NCBI GenBank assembly: GCA_020746105.1
Contig: CM036619.1
Span: forward strand, 1,265,395 to 1,329,394
Length of the DNA: 64,000 nt
Direction of reading: 5' to 3'
DNA from: Trogon surrucura
Lineage: Eukaryota; Chordata; Aves; Trogoniformes; Trogonidae
The translations under genes and the position numbers were made by a program. This document shows, one piece after another, positions 14,305 through 28,814 of the stretch; the stretch's first letter is position 1, and each line of letters opens with the position of its first letter. The notes beneath the pieces were generated by a model. That model searched no databases and was not told the origin of the DNA. It saw only the letters and a list, made by a program, of their open reading frames with translations.

Positions 14305-14485
14305 AAAATATATGCAAAAAAAAAAGTATAAAACTGGTGGGATGAGGAGCGTCTGCCCCATGACACAGATCCATACCCATGTGGGATGGCACCCCGTAAG
14401 GTCCTGAGCACCACCAGGATCTGGAAAAGCTAAAAAAAAAAAGGAAGGGGGGGGGTCTAAAACCCCTCTGGGAGGGGGCAGAGGA

Positions 14486-17400
14486 TCAAACATGAGGGGA
14501 CAAATCCATGGCCAAGCTGCTGCACGAGGCTCGACCGGTGGCGTGGATATGGCAGAAGTGCTGCCCAGGGATGGCTTTTTTCCGGCATCGCTGCCCGGCC
14601 TTGGTGAGCCCCTGGCACGGGGACCGCGGGGACAGCAAGGACCTACGGAGGAAACACCCATCAGCACCCCAGGAAGCCCTCACAGGAGCTGTCACCCCAC
14701 TGTCAGGTCATCAGCTGCACCCTGAGGTGACAGCAGCCCCAGTGTGCCCCTGGAGGAGGGGTGTCCTCTGTGGTTGGGACTCACGTGTCACTGGCTGGAG
14801 AGTGGCTCGGGCTGCAGGGTTTAGGCTCCCGAGGCTTTCCAGCACCCCTGGATGGCTCCAGCATTGCCTAGTTGGTGGGAGAAGAGGTTTAGACAGGATG
14901 TCCTCCCTCCCCGCTAACCCTCCTGTCCTGCAGATGTCCCTTGTCCCCTGGGGACACGTGGGTCACACATGATGACCTTGCAGGACGCTCCCAGCCCACC
15001 CAAATTTTCTCCCTATGCGTCACACCCCCAGACCTAGCCCCTCTCCCAGCGTGGCCACAAGAGGACCCAAGCTGGCCCCCAGGAGCAGGTTGTGACCCAA
15101 CCTGAGGACATCCCACCCAGCACCTACCCCCAAAGCTCAGGCTTACCCCACATGAGCTCAGCTTTGTCCTCCAGCCGCCGGGGACGGGTGACAACGGTCC
15201 TGCTAAGCCAGGGAGGTCCCCTGCCACTGCTGAAGGTTCCTCCAGGCATGAGAGCTCTGCAATGACATGGCACAGGTAGTGACACGTTCCCAGTGCTGCT
15301 GTCCCCAGGTGTTGGATGGGGACACCCTGGTGTGGTGCACACGCACATGGACATGCTGGAGCTTCAGACTCCTGTCCTACAACCACCACACATCCCACCT
15401 CATGGTCACCTCTCCTACATTCCCTTGCCCAGCCAGATCTCACCTTGCAGGCAGCTCATCTCCATCCTGTCCAGCTCCTCCTGCAATAGCTCTATTTCGT
15501 GCTCCCTACATGGGAAGAAGGAAAGGTGGAGCTCCATCACCTTGGTGGCTCCTTCCTCACGCCCACCACGATGGTAGCCCCATCTCCAGTATTCCCACAC
15601 CCTCCTCCGGGCAGAAACAGGGTATGGAGCTAAGATGAGGTGCCCAAAAACTTGCAGGCAATGCCATCGAGATGTGTCCTGGAGACCAGCAGCCCACCCT
15701 AGGAACCTCTGCCAGACAGCAGCAGGATGGAGACATTCAGGATGGGTGCCCAGGTTGGATCCCAGCAGTTTCCAAGGGTGCCGTGCCCCTGTCCCCCCTC
15801 CTCCAACCATCTCCTACCTGTCCGGGGTGGAGGTGAGCCGGTGATGAAGCTCCTCGTGGGGAAGAACTGGCCAGGCTCCCCCAGCCCTGCGGCGAGCGGC
15901 CGTCACCAGCCACTGCCCTGCAGGGAAGCCAGAGGGTGGGAGAGGTCAGAGCACCCCCAGCCTACTCCTAGGGAGGCACCTCCCCAAATAGGTCCCCTCA
16001 CATCCATCCCCACCTGCCACAGCGAGGACCAGGAGAGCAGAGAGCGTTGGGATGCTGAGGGCACTGGAGACGAGGAGAAGGAGGAAGAGGATGGCAGCAC
16101 AGGGCGGCGTAGGCACCAGTAGCACGACCAGCAGCACTAAGTAAGAGCCGTGTAGGACGTAGGTGGAGATAGCACTTGGGCTCCAACCTATGGGATGGGC
16201 GGCAAGAACCTGATGTTGGTATCCAGCAGCACCCACCCACCCTCCAGCACCCACTCCTGGCTCACCAGCTGGGTTGAGGACAGCGTGAAGGTGCTGCAGA
16301 TGGTTCTCCAGCTGGTTCCGTGCACCCTCCACAGCCACCAGCATCAGCCCCAGGCTCTGGTTGACCTGCTGCAGCTTCTCCATCACCTCTTCCATCCGGT
16401 GCTGTCGGGCCAGGAGAAGGGCCAGGTTGCTCTCTGCATGCAGAAGAGATGGATGTATTGTCAGGATGAGCTGAGGAAGCTGCACCCAGAGGTGTCCTGG
16501 TGCAAAAACAGCCAGGAATGGGGTTTGTCACATTCCCACCTAGTTGGGAACAGACGTCCTGAGTGTGGTGGAGGTCAGACGTGACAAGCCGGTGCCCTTC
16601 CCGGAGCCTCGTGGCCTCACAGCCGCTCAGGTTCCCTGTGGGGAGGCACAAGAGGTTGGGTGGGTCCCCAAGGTGGGACAAGGGGACGTAGGATCATCTC
16701 AGCCACGGGCTCTTACCCATCCGCAGGGCAATGTCCTCCAGGAGCTTAGCCACCTGGTGGTGCCCACCAGCAATGAGGGTCTCACTCAGTGTCGGCTGCC
16801 GCACGTTGTGGTGGACGGGGGTCTCCGGTCTCAGCCGTAGCCACCCAGCCGGTCGCTCCTGTGGCTCCTCCTGGGGTGAACATTGGGGTGATGGTGACGG
16901 GGAGGGGCCTTACAGCCCCCCACAAACTATCACCCCATGGGTGACAATGCCCAAACCACACACCAGGCTCTCCCCACGGACACCCACCTCCGTGCCACAG
17001 CACTGGGGAAAGAGACTTTGGAAAAACCTATGGAAGAGAGCAAGGCTCGGGGTGGGAAGGGGTTCAAGAGCAGAACGTCCCATCTGCTGGGTGGGAAATG
17101 GGCTAAAGAGGGCTGGCTTTACCCCAAAATGAGGGCAAGAGGCTGAGCAGAGGTGGGTGGGTGCAGCTTGGGCTCTGTGGCTACAAAGTTTGAGGTTTTG
17201 GGGGTTGTTAGATTGCTGTTGGGTTAAGGTGGAATTGGAGAAAATAATATTTGGGGTGTCCTGTCCTGGCACCTTACGGTGTCAGGGGTGCAAGGGTACG
17301 TCCGGTGACGCTCGTTGCTGGCCTGGCAGTTGAAGAGATCCACCCCCACCTTGGCTGCTGCTGCCTCCTCCTCACTGGGGTCCACGGGGGATGAGCGGAG

Positions 17401-17858
17401 CCGTGCCACGACCTGGTGGCAGCACTGGCGTTGGCAGGGCTCAGCACCCACGGGTGCTCCCGGCCGGGGTGCAAAGGGGTTGGGTGGGAGATGAGGAGGA
17501 AGGCATGAGCTCACCCCAGCACTTGGCCTTCGCCCCCCCTAAAGTCCACCCCATGACAATGTGGGGACACCAGGTGACGCAGCTGCCCAAGGTGGAGGTT
17601 CAAGCTGACCCCCGTTCCTCAGCTGAGGAGGGCAGCCCTGGGGTGACATCCAGGGGTGACACCTCCCAGCACGTGGCTTCAGCCCAGAACCGCTCGTGGT
17701 CATCTCAAAAAGGTCGGGGGGGAAGGTGTAGAGATTCCCACCTCCAGAGGCACCCCCAGCTCCAGGGGGACTCCCGTCTCCTCCTGGGGGGCACCGAGGC
17801 TCAGGCACCCCAAAAACCCGGCAGTGGCGCAGAGGATGGGCAGAGCCCAGGGCATCAT
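14486..17858 (-). pseudogene. brambleberry/KAR5-like nuclear-fusion protein, 5' half broken
   Basis: The family (yeast Kar5, zebrafish brambleberry) acts in nuclear envelope fusion. The start MMPW at 17858 begins a signal-peptide-like segment. FEMT and HERFWAEA pieces follow near 17715-17690 in different frames. CCHQVVARLRSS...GVDLFNCQA...TYPCTPDT ends at donor 17277. The next joinable exons are 16870-16717, 16635-16540, 16433-16266, 16187-16014, 15917-15818 and 15505-15444. They splice in consistent phase and give ETLIAGGHHQVAKLLEDI, then CSQLESNLALLL (coiled coil), then two hydrophobic segments. The last exon ends in a zinc-ribbon-like C-x8-C...C-x2-H pattern (CQGLTKAGQRC, FCHIH) with stop at 14486. 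The conserved core exon (WNAYHIV-type) expected between 17278 and 16870 is not there. The family call is firm; pseudogene status is inferred and assembly error is possible. Confidence 0.62.
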
Positions 17859-18455
17859 GACGGGAATGGGGGGGGATCCTGGGGGGAAAAAATAAAAAAA
17901 GGGGGTGAGGAGCATCCCCCAAAAACCAGACGGGGGTTTGGGGGCACCCACCCATTAATGAGAGCCACGTCCCTTGGGGGAGGGGACGGAGACCACCCTC
18001 CAGACCCCCTTTTTCCCCTCCTTCCCCCCGAGGGATGGACGGGACGGGACGGGACGGGACGGGACGGGACGGGACACGACACGACACGACACGACACGAC
18101 ACGACACGACACGACACGACACGACACGACACGACACGACACGACACGACACGACACGACACGACACGACACGACACGACACGACACGACACGACACGAC
18201 ACGACACGACACGACACGACACGACACGACACGACACGACACGACACGACACGACACGACACGACACGGACCCTCCGCGCACAAACACCCACCCGCCCCT
18301 TCAGCCCAGGCCCCGCCCCTTATAAGCCGGCGCCGCCAATGGGAGGGCAGGGGCGGGGAAGAGCTGAGCCAATGGGCGTTGGGAGCGAGGGGGGCGTGGT
18401 CCTGGGGGCGGGGGGCGTGGCCCGGAAGGGGAAGGGGGCGTGGCCGCCGGCGGCG
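17859..18455. promoter_or_regulatory. divergent promoter between brambleberry-like gene and PYCR3
   Basis: The two start codons lie about 600 bases apart on opposite strands. On the PYCR3 side are TTATAA at 18320-18325, CCAAT boxes at 18336-18340 and 18369-18373, and several GGGCGGGG/GGGGCGTGG Sp/KLF-type boxes. The middle is filled by a pentanucleotide array. Confidence 0.7.
18035..18269. repeat. pentanucleotide array GACGG then GACAC
   Basis: A short block of GACGG units (18035-18074) switches abruptly to about 39 near-perfect GACAC units up to 18269, with no interruption seen. Because five is prime to three, all frames encode the same TRHDT-type cycle, which explains long spurious open frames on both strands. 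Confidence 0.97.
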
Positions 18456-21111
18456 ATGGAGGCGGCGGAGCTGCGGGTCGGGTTCGTGGGCGCCGGGCGG
18501 ATGGCGGCCGGGCTGGCCCGGGGGCTGCTGCGGGCAGGTACGGGCCGGGGAGGGGGCGAGCAGGGGGGGCCCTGGCCGGGGACAGCCGGGGGACAGGCCC
18601 CTCCGCGGGATCCTTGTCCTCCGTGGGGTCCCTGCCCTATAGAGCCACGTGGGGACATGGGGACAGCCCTGTCCTGCCCCCTCGCTGCTCTCCAGGGGGT
18701 CCCTGCCCCCCCCACAGGTGAGTGTGGGGACATGGGGACAGCCCTGTCCTGTCCCCTCGCTGCCCTCCAGGGGGTCCCTACCCCAGAGGTCAGTGTGCGG
18801 ACATGGGGACACACTTGTCCTGTCCCCTCCCTGCCCTCCAGGGGGTCCCTGCCCCACGGGTGAGTGTGGGGACATGGGGACAGCCCTGTCCTGCCCCCTC
18901 GCTGCCCTCTAGGGGGTCCCTACCCCACGGGTGAGTGTGGGGACATGGGGACAGCCTTGTCCTGTCCCCTCCCTGCCCTCCAGGAGGTCCCTGCCCCACG
19001 GGTCAATGTGAGTGGATGGGGACAACCCTGTCCTGTCCCCCCTCCCGAGGGTCTGTGCCCTCCTCCATGTCCCTGGCTTGCAGAGCATTGTGAGGACATG
19101 GGGACAGCCCTGTTCTGTCCCCCTCCCCAAGGGTGCTGCCCTCTCTGGGATCTCTGTTACACAAATCAGTGTGAGGACATGGGGACAGCCCTATCCTGTC
19201 CCCATCCCTGGGGTCCCTGCCCCACAGATAGTGGGGGCACAGCCCTGTCCCTCCTCTTCTTGGTTGTCCCTCGTTGTCCCCACCCCATAGCTCAGAGTGG
19301 GGACAACACTACCTGTATTCAAAAGCCGGGAGATGGCCCCTGCGTTGGGATGACCTCAGTGTGACAATACGGGGTGCCCATAGCCAGCCCCCATGGGGTG
19401 CTGATGCCGGATTGGAAGGATCTGACCCTGGATCAGGCAGGGGTTGGAGGAGAAGAGCACATCCCAGTTGAGATCGGGGTGCTGGGGGGGGTGTCGCTAC
19501 CACCCTGGTGTCACCCTGGCCCCTCACCCTGCTCCCTGTGTCCCCCAAGGGAAGGTGTCAGCCAGCAGCGTCTTGGCCAGCGCTCCCTCGGACAAAAACC
19601 TGGACGCCTGGCGGGTGAGTGGGGGACGTGGCATGACGGGACACCTCGCTCGGTGGCACGTTGGGGAGCAACTCGCCAGTATTTTGGGGCACCCTTTTCT
19701 TTCCCCTCTGGGTGAAATCCAAGCAGAGCCTCTGGGAACGGGTCCCCAAGCCGCGTCCCTGCGTGAAAACACGCCTCGCCTGCGGGGGCGAGGGGTGCTG
19801 GGGGTGGGGGGTGCCAGGCTGTGACACCCTCTCCCCGCCCGTGGGCAGGAATCAGGCTGCCGGACCACGCACTGCAACCTGGAGGTGCTGCAGGAGAGCA
19901 CCCTGGTCTTCCTGGCCACCAAACCCCACGTCCTGCCGGGCGTCCTGCAGGAGATCCGTCCTGCTGTGGGACCCCACCACGTCGTCGTCTCGCTGGCGGC
20001 CGGCGTCAGCCTCCAGATGCTGCAGCGGGTGAGCCTCCTCCTCCTCTCCTTCCTCCTTTTCCACCTCCTCCTTCTATTCTCCATCATCCTCCTCCCATTT
20101 GCACCCAGGCCCATGGGGAAGCACACGGCACCGTGGCTCTGTCCCCACCCGGGTTGCGTCTCCGGGTCCTTCCCTGTGGACCGCTCTTCTCCACCAGCCA
20201 CTGGTGTCCCAGGGCACCTTTGGGTGCTGCCCGGAGCTGGCACCTCTCTGCCACCCCCATCTCTTCCCCAGCTTCTCCCTGCCGGGACCAAGGTGCTGCG
20301 GCTCATGCCCAACCTGCCCTGCGTGGTGCAGGAGGGGGCGATGGTCTTCGCCCGGGGTAGCGGCGCCGGCGACGAGGAAGCCGCTTTGCTGAAGAACCTG
20401 CTGTCCTCCTGCGGGCTCTGCGAGGAGGTCCCCGAATCCTACATCAACATCCACACCGGCCTCAGCGGCAGTGGGGTGGCCTACGTAAGCGCCAAGAGAA
20501 ATCCCACCCGTGTGGGGTTTGGGGGTCCCGCCAGCTTTTGTCGTGTTCACCCCCGATGCTCTTCTCCCCCCTAGGTGTACCTGTTTGCCGAAGCTTTGGC
20601 GGAGGGAGCGGTGAAGATGGGCATGCCGGGCGGCTTAGCCAGCAGGATCGCGGCCCAGACGCTGCTGGTGAGTCGGTGCCGTCACTCGGGGCCGCCTGGC
20701 ATCGCTCCCTTCCCTCCTGCCCCACACCGTCGCTGCCCGTGCCTCAGTTTCCCCTCTTAAAACCAAAGAACGAGGCCACCAGAAGATAGCAAAGGGCGTG
20801 GTGGTGGGACGGATGCTTCGGCGCCTTGTCCCCCGCCGCCGGGAAGATTCTGCCATCTGACCCTTGACGCAAGGAGAGGTGAGGTTTGGGGGGTCCCCTT
20901 CCCTCTCACCCACCTTGGTCTCCTGTAGGGCGCAGCGAAGATGATGCTGGAGACGGGGGAGCACCCGGCCAAGCTGCGAGGAGACATCTGCACGCCCGGC
21001 GGCACCACCATCCACGCGCTGCACCAGCTGGAGAAGGGCGCGCTGCGGGCCACCGTCATGAACGCCGTGGAGGCGGCCACCAACCGGGCGAGCGACATGG
21101 CCAAGGACTAG
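18456..21111 (+). CDS. PYCR3: pyrroline-5-carboxylate reductase 3 (PYCR3), six exons
   Basis: PYCR3 reduces 1-pyrroline-5-carboxylate to proline in the cytosol using NAD(P)H, mainly in the ornithine-derived branch. Exons: 18456-18537, 19550-19614, 19849-20028, 20272-20484, 20575-20667, 20929-21111. All are GT-AG and the phases total 271 residues, against about 274 in mammals. The N-terminal dinucleotide-binding motif [10 protein letters not shown] lies at residues 8-17. ATKPHVLP and VSLAAGVSL mark the rest of the Rossmann domain. The C-terminal helical domain has [26 protein letters not shown] and the P5CR signature [11 protein letters not shown]. The start is the first ATG downstream of the CpG promoter and gives the family N-terminus. 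Intron 1 carries a tandem repeat; no coding damage is seen. Confidence 0.97.
18640..19230. repeat. minisatellite in PYCR3 intron 1
   Basis: Units of roughly 66-70 bases (GGGGACATGGGGACAGCCCT, GTCCTGTCCCC, CTGCCCTCCAGGGGGTCCCT, GCCCCACGGGTGAGTGTG) repeat about five times to 19010, then decay to about 19230. Each well-kept unit contains a splice-acceptor-like CCCTCCAG and a donor-like GTGAGT. Confidence 0.92.
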
Positions 21112-21282
21112 CAGCCTGGCTGGGGGTGAAGCCCCTCCATCCTGTCCCCTCCTTGGAGCAGAAGGGGTGATGGGGACCAGACCAAACCCCTCCAGGGACC
21201 CCGACGCGCCCGGGACACCCGTGGCGGGAGACGGCGTGGACCCACGTCCACGCCACGTGCTACCTCTGAAGGGCTAGGACCA

Positions 21283-21288
21283 AATAAA
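21283..21288 (+). terminator. PYCR3 polyadenylation signal AATAAA
   Basis: A canonical hexamer (ACCAAATAAACG context) 172 bases after the PYCR3 stop, with no competing signal nearer. Confidence 0.8.
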
Positions 21289-21699
21289 CGCGGGCAGCAC
21301 GATGGTGAGCTTGGCTTTTTCTGGTCCCTTCGGTCCTGGGGGGCTACCGCACCCAGCACGGGGCCACCTCCTCGGGGAAGTGACAGCCGTGGGTCCCTGG
21401 GCCAGTAGGGATGGAGATGATGCCACGCTGGCTGCACGCCGTGCCAGGATGTGTGGCGCTGGGGATAGGGATGGGGATGGGGTTTTAGGGGTGGGATGAC
21501 CTCAAGTCAAGCCCGCTGGGGCTTGGCTGAGTGGCCGCCGGAGGTGAGGACCTTTGGAGGGGCCATCAGGATGCCAAAGGACCTTGAGAAGCAGGGAGCT
21601 GGCAGGGTGAGCGCAGAGAAAGGCTTTTTGATTTCCCAACTTGGCTTTGCTTTCGCTGAGCGCTAGTTTAAACAAGTATTTAGGCCGCGAAGATGATCA

Positions 21700-22102
21700 C
21701 AAGGTTAGAGCACCTCTCCTGAGGACAGGCTGAGAGGGTTGGGGCTGTTCAGCCTGGAGAAGGCTCCGGGGAGACCTTATAGTGACCTCCAAGTACTTAA
21801 GGGGGAGCTACAGGAAGTCTGGGGAGGGACTTTTTACAAGGGCATGGGCTGATAGGATGAGGGGCGGTGGTTTTAAGCTAGAGCAGGGTAGATTTAGATT
21901 AGGCATCAGGAAGGGTGGTGAGATGCTGGACCAGGCTGCCCAGAAAAGTTGTGGATGCCTCATCCCTGGAAGTGTTCAAAGCCAGGTTAGATGGGGCTTG
22001 GAGCAACCTAGTCTAGTGGGAGGTGTCCCTGCTTGTTGCAGGGGGGTTGAAACTAGATGGTCTTGAAGGTCCCTTCCAACCCAAACCGTTCTGTGACTAC
22101 GC
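21700..22102 (+). mobile_element. CR1 3' fragment, plus strand
   Basis: It starts in the CR1 C-terminal region ([22 protein letters not shown]) and runs to the 3' signature GGTCTTGAAGGTCCCTTCCA ending CGTTCTGTGACTAC. It is short, frameshifted and 5'-truncated. Confidence 0.85.
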
Positions 22103-23299
22103 GTGCACCGACACGGAGCTGCTGTGTGCATCCCAGAACCAGGGCTGAGAATTTAACCAGCTGAGAAACCTCCACCTCCGAATCCCGGCCGAGCACCGGC
22201 ATCGCGCCGTGGTCCTGCAGGCAGGTCTGTCTGCGGCAGCGAGGCGGTGGGATGGAAAAGCCCAGACCCGCTCTCAGCCCCGGGGCGCTGCACATCAAGG
22301 GAGGAAAAACTCACAGCTTGCCGCTCCGGAGAGCATCTGCATGGCCTAATTAAGCTTCGTTTGCCTCCCGGCACCTGCCCGGATGCAATTAGTGATGATT
22401 TGTGAACCGCTTTGAAGATGAAAGGGTTTTTTTTTTTTTCCGGGCAGAACATCACTGGTGAAACAGTTGGATGCTGAGCCTCCGGCTCCTCTGGTTTTTA
22501 CCCCGTCCCCGGCAATGCTGTCGCTCCAGATGCCGGAGGCACCAAACTGAGGGAGATGCCGCAGCTCTGCGGCGCTGCCGGGTCGTGCCCTCCCTGGGCA
22601 CGTTCTCGAGGAACCTGATCAATTAGCAGAGCTGCACAAAAGCTCGAGATAAAGCTCGAGCCTGCCTGTTTCTTCTGCCCATCTTTATGCTCCACCGTGT
22701 AGCCATGGAAGGAGCTACGTGGTGTGAGGAAGCCACGGTCCTCAAGGTTTCCAAGCCCCTTGGCAACAATTTTGTCCTTCTGCCTTCTTTTATCTTTGCC
22801 CGGTCCCCAGGTCCCCTCCAAGGTGATTCTGCTGATCTCTCCGTCGTATGCAACCTTCTGGTTTCATTCTTGGACATCTTCATCTCTTCTTTGTCCTCCA
22901 CGCAATCCTTTTTAACGTATCTGGCCAAAAAAAAAAAAAAAAAAAAGCCTTGGCCAAATCCAGCCCCACCACTTGGCGACGCAGCTGAGCCACAGCCCCT
23001 GCCCATTCCTCATCTCCACGTGTCCTCCTAAAACCTTTTGAGCTTTGGGTTTTGAGGTCGCCTTTCAGAGAAGCGGCATGTTCAACCCCAAAGCCAGGAT
23101 GCTGGCGACCTCCCTCGTTTTGCTAAGTGCTGGTTTTAACAGAAACAGCTTAAATTTCATTAATTTTCTAAAGACAGACAGCACAGTGCAGAGAAATTAT
23201 TGCAAAAAAATGAGTGACAATACTCTTGCCTTCAAGAGAGGCTTCTCAACTCGCCCAGTGAGATCACGGAGTAGCTCCTCCTGCTCCATCTGGAGGGAT
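22103..23299. other. intergenic, no gene seen; A-tract at 22927-22946
   Basis: No supported exon. An A-run near 22927 and a T-run near 22428 are simple tracts. The open frames seen here do not resemble known domains. Confidence 0.5.
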
Positions 23300-24140
23300 C
23301 TGGAAGGCAGGGAGGCGATTAGAGATGGTCACCACGGCTTTGTCAAGGGCAGATCACACCTGACAAATTCGGTGGGGTCCTACAATGGAGCGACTGCGTC
23401 GGTGGACAAGGGACGGATGACGTCAACCTAAACTTCTGCCAGGCCCTTGATACGGTGCCACACAACATTCCTGCCATTAAATCAGAGAGATAGGGGTTGG
23501 GTGGATGGACCGTTCGATGGGTCAGGAGTTGGCTGAATGACCTTGTCCAAAGAGTTATGATCCATCCACATGGAAAACAGTAATGAATGGTGTCCCTCAA
23601 GGGTCCTTACTGGGACCAATACTATTAAATCTCTTTATCGGTGACGCAGATGGTGAGATTGAGTGCACCCTCGGCAAGTTTGCAGATGACACCAAGCTCT
23701 GCGGAGCTTCGCCGATTTGTTTGATTTGCTTGAGGTCATCCAGAGCGACCTTGACGGGCTGGAGGAATGAGTCCTTGCGAACCTCAGGAAGTTCAACCAG
23801 GCCAAGTGCAAAGTCCTGAACCCGGGTCGGGGCAATCCCAACCACAAATAGAGGCTGGGGGGAAGAAGTGGATGGAGAACAGCCCCTCAGAGAAGGACTT
23901 TGGGGCGCTGGTGGATGAAAAATGGGACATGAACTGACTATGTGTGCTCACAACCCAGAAAACCAATCGTCTCCTGGGCTGCACCCAGAGCAGCGTGGCC
24001 AGCAGGTCAAGGGAGGGGATTCTCCCCCTCTCCTCCAGTCTTGTGAGATCCCCGTGGAGGTCTGCATCCAGCTCTGGGAGAAGTTCTGGGTCTAGGAGAA
24101 GCAAAGATCTTGGTACCTTCTGCTGAGCTTGGCAAGGGTT
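23300..24140 (+). mobile_element. old CR1 copy, plus strand
   Basis: Recognisable plus-strand CR1 reverse-transcriptase blocks are a D-G-H-H-G-F-V-K-G-R-like segment near 23325, HLTNSVG at 23354-23380, and [17 protein letters not shown] near 23585-23640. [10 protein letters not shown] follows near 23680, then CTTQKTNRLLGC near 23950. Frames are broken repeatedly. The catalytic FADD is retained, but the copy is fragmentary and old. Confidence 0.85.
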
Positions 24141-25920
24141 TTGTCCAACAACAGAAGATTCCTTTAATTCATAACCTGCTGCTTGAAGAAAGCCACATCC
24201 CAAGCTCTAAACTGCTCCTGTAAAGGTTTTTTTTCATGCAAAATATTATAAAAATAAATGATTACATCCTGCTGGTGGATAAAAGGTAAAGGAGAAACCT
24301 CGAACGGGTGAGACACCACGCAGCGTGCTGGCCGTGAGCCTGGAAGCAGCTGAAGCTGCTGAACCTGAAGCAGCTTAAACGGAGGTTGGTTCGGTTTATG
24401 CAGGGGAAAAAAAGAGTGCATTTCTCTCCGGAACCGAAGCTTTTCTCCACATTGGTTCTGCAGTGGAGTTTCATGACCTTAAAGGACAAATCTCGGCTCC
24501 AAATTTGACTTTTCAGGGGGGTTGGGTTTTTTTTTGCTGCTCCCTAAATTCTCCAGACTTGTTTATCATCAAGTTGATGCCAGCAATAAAATAAAAAAAA
24601 CCCTCTGGTTTGAGGAACAGCCGCGGTAGCTTGGGTGCCTGCCTGTCCCTGCCACATTAAATGCGCTGGGGACAGGCAAAGAACACAACACCAAGAGGAC
24701 ACAACCCCCCGGAGGTCCCCCTTTTGCCACCCCCTCCACACATTTACAGATGACAACCCCAAAGCTGGAATAAAAATCCGTTTAATTTCCATAAACTCTG
24801 AAGTTACGAGACGAAAACCCAACAGGTAAAAACACCCACCCCGCCGGCTGACGCGGGGCACGGCAGCGCTGACAAGTTGTGGTTTGTTTTGTTGGGTTTT
24901 TCTTTTTTCCCCCCTTCCTCCTTTCGGTAATTTGGCTAAGTGGGCTAAAATTTAATCCAAAAAAAAAATAAATAAAATCAGGTCAAGAGCTGCTAAATTC
25001 ACATCTGGTGCCTCCGGTATTTCAAGGCAGCGCTAGAAGCCCTCCCTGGTCCCGCGTCTCGACTCGTGACCCCGGCTGCCCCTCAAAATCCAGCAGAGTC
25101 ACCTCAATCCTTGTCCCCGGAGCCTTTCGGCTTCGCGAGGATGTTTTGGGGACGGTACCTGTTTGAGCAGGTCTGGGAGTTGCTGATAGCAGAGCTGTCA
25201 TGGGAACGCTGGAGGTGGCCCTCTTCCGGGAGCCACAACTTCTCGGGTGTCCCCCAAACTGTCCCCGTCACAACGGAGCACGTGAAGAAAATTGTTTTAA
25301 AGCAGCCTCAAACCTTCCCAGTTGAACAGGACCCTGCCTCGGCATCACCAGCCTCTTCTGCGGGGGGGGGGAATTTTGCTTTACAGCCCCCCCAGGAGCG
25401 GTCCCTGCCCACAGCCCCGCTCCGAGACACGGGGAATTGCTTCACGTAACTTCCCCCATCGTCCCGATTTCTAGCGGTGACACTGAGCAGGTCCTTTTTC
25501 CTTCTCCCCACGAGGGACCGGGCAACGTGGTGGGGTGGCATCCACCCCCTTTTAGCAGCACCAGTGATCGGAGGCCGCTGCTGTTCCAGTCTCGTGAGAT
25601 TTAAAAAATAGCACCTCCTAAATATACTCGGGGTGAGGAACGACCCTTGAATACGCAACGTATGGAGGGGTTGTTGCCCAAAAAACCCACACCCCCATTA
25701 GCCCTAAATCACAAAACCCACCTTAGCCATGGAAACCTGGGGGCGTTCGGGCATCCTGAGCCCCGGGGACTTCCCGTGCTGGTGAGGCAACCACCAGGAG
25801 CTGACACCTCCCCTGCCAGCCCCCTGGGACAACCGGGGTGTCCCCAGCCCGGCTTCCCTCTCCCCTCCCCATCCCAAAGCGGGGCGGTCGGTAGCCGAGA
25901 GGTCGTGAGTCGCTCCGCCC
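24141..25920. other. intergenic, probably includes TIGD5 3' untranslated region
   Basis: No coding exon is seen. Minus-strand ATTAAA-type poly(A) signals lie at 24951-24956 and 24781-24786 and could end TIGD5. The sequence adjacent to the TIGD5 stop is GC-rich. Confidence 0.4.
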
Positions 25921-28319
<2,399 letters not shown>

Positions 28320-28814
28320 GTGAGTGCGGCTCCCCCCCCCCTCCCCTTCTCCTCTCTAACGGACTCCGTAAGCTCCTTCACACCCCGTTCCCTCTCCGCG
28401 AGCCGCGGGGATGGAGGGGGATCCCTCGCTCTTCGGAATAGGCCTGGGGATGGCGGGGAGGAGGAGCCCCGCGGGGTTCACAAGGGGCTGCGGTGGTTCC
28501 TCAGGAGCCCTGGGGCCCTTTTCTCCTCCCGCAGTCCTCAGGAAGGAGGTTGTGGTCAGCGTTCGGGGGGTTCTTTCCAGCTCGTAGGCCGGGGAAGTAG
28601 GGGGGGGTTGGGGGTTATCTCGTTACGGGTCGGGGCTGTTCCCTCAGAGGGGCGGGAGGGTTGAGGTTGTGGGGAGGCCCCTCGATGCTTGTGGGAGTCG
28701 CAGTTGTGGGTTCTGGGCTGTGGAGAGAGGAGGGGATCGCTCTGATCAGGCGAGGAGCGGTTGGACAAGAGGAGAGTTGGAGGAGATTGAGGGGAAACCT
28801 CATCGTTCTTTATA

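Noticed and set aside
17391-18863. 490-codon frame with TRHDT repeats
   Set aside because: It arises from the GACAC array joined by chance to the real PYCR3 first exon in another context; the true PYCR3 start is 18456.
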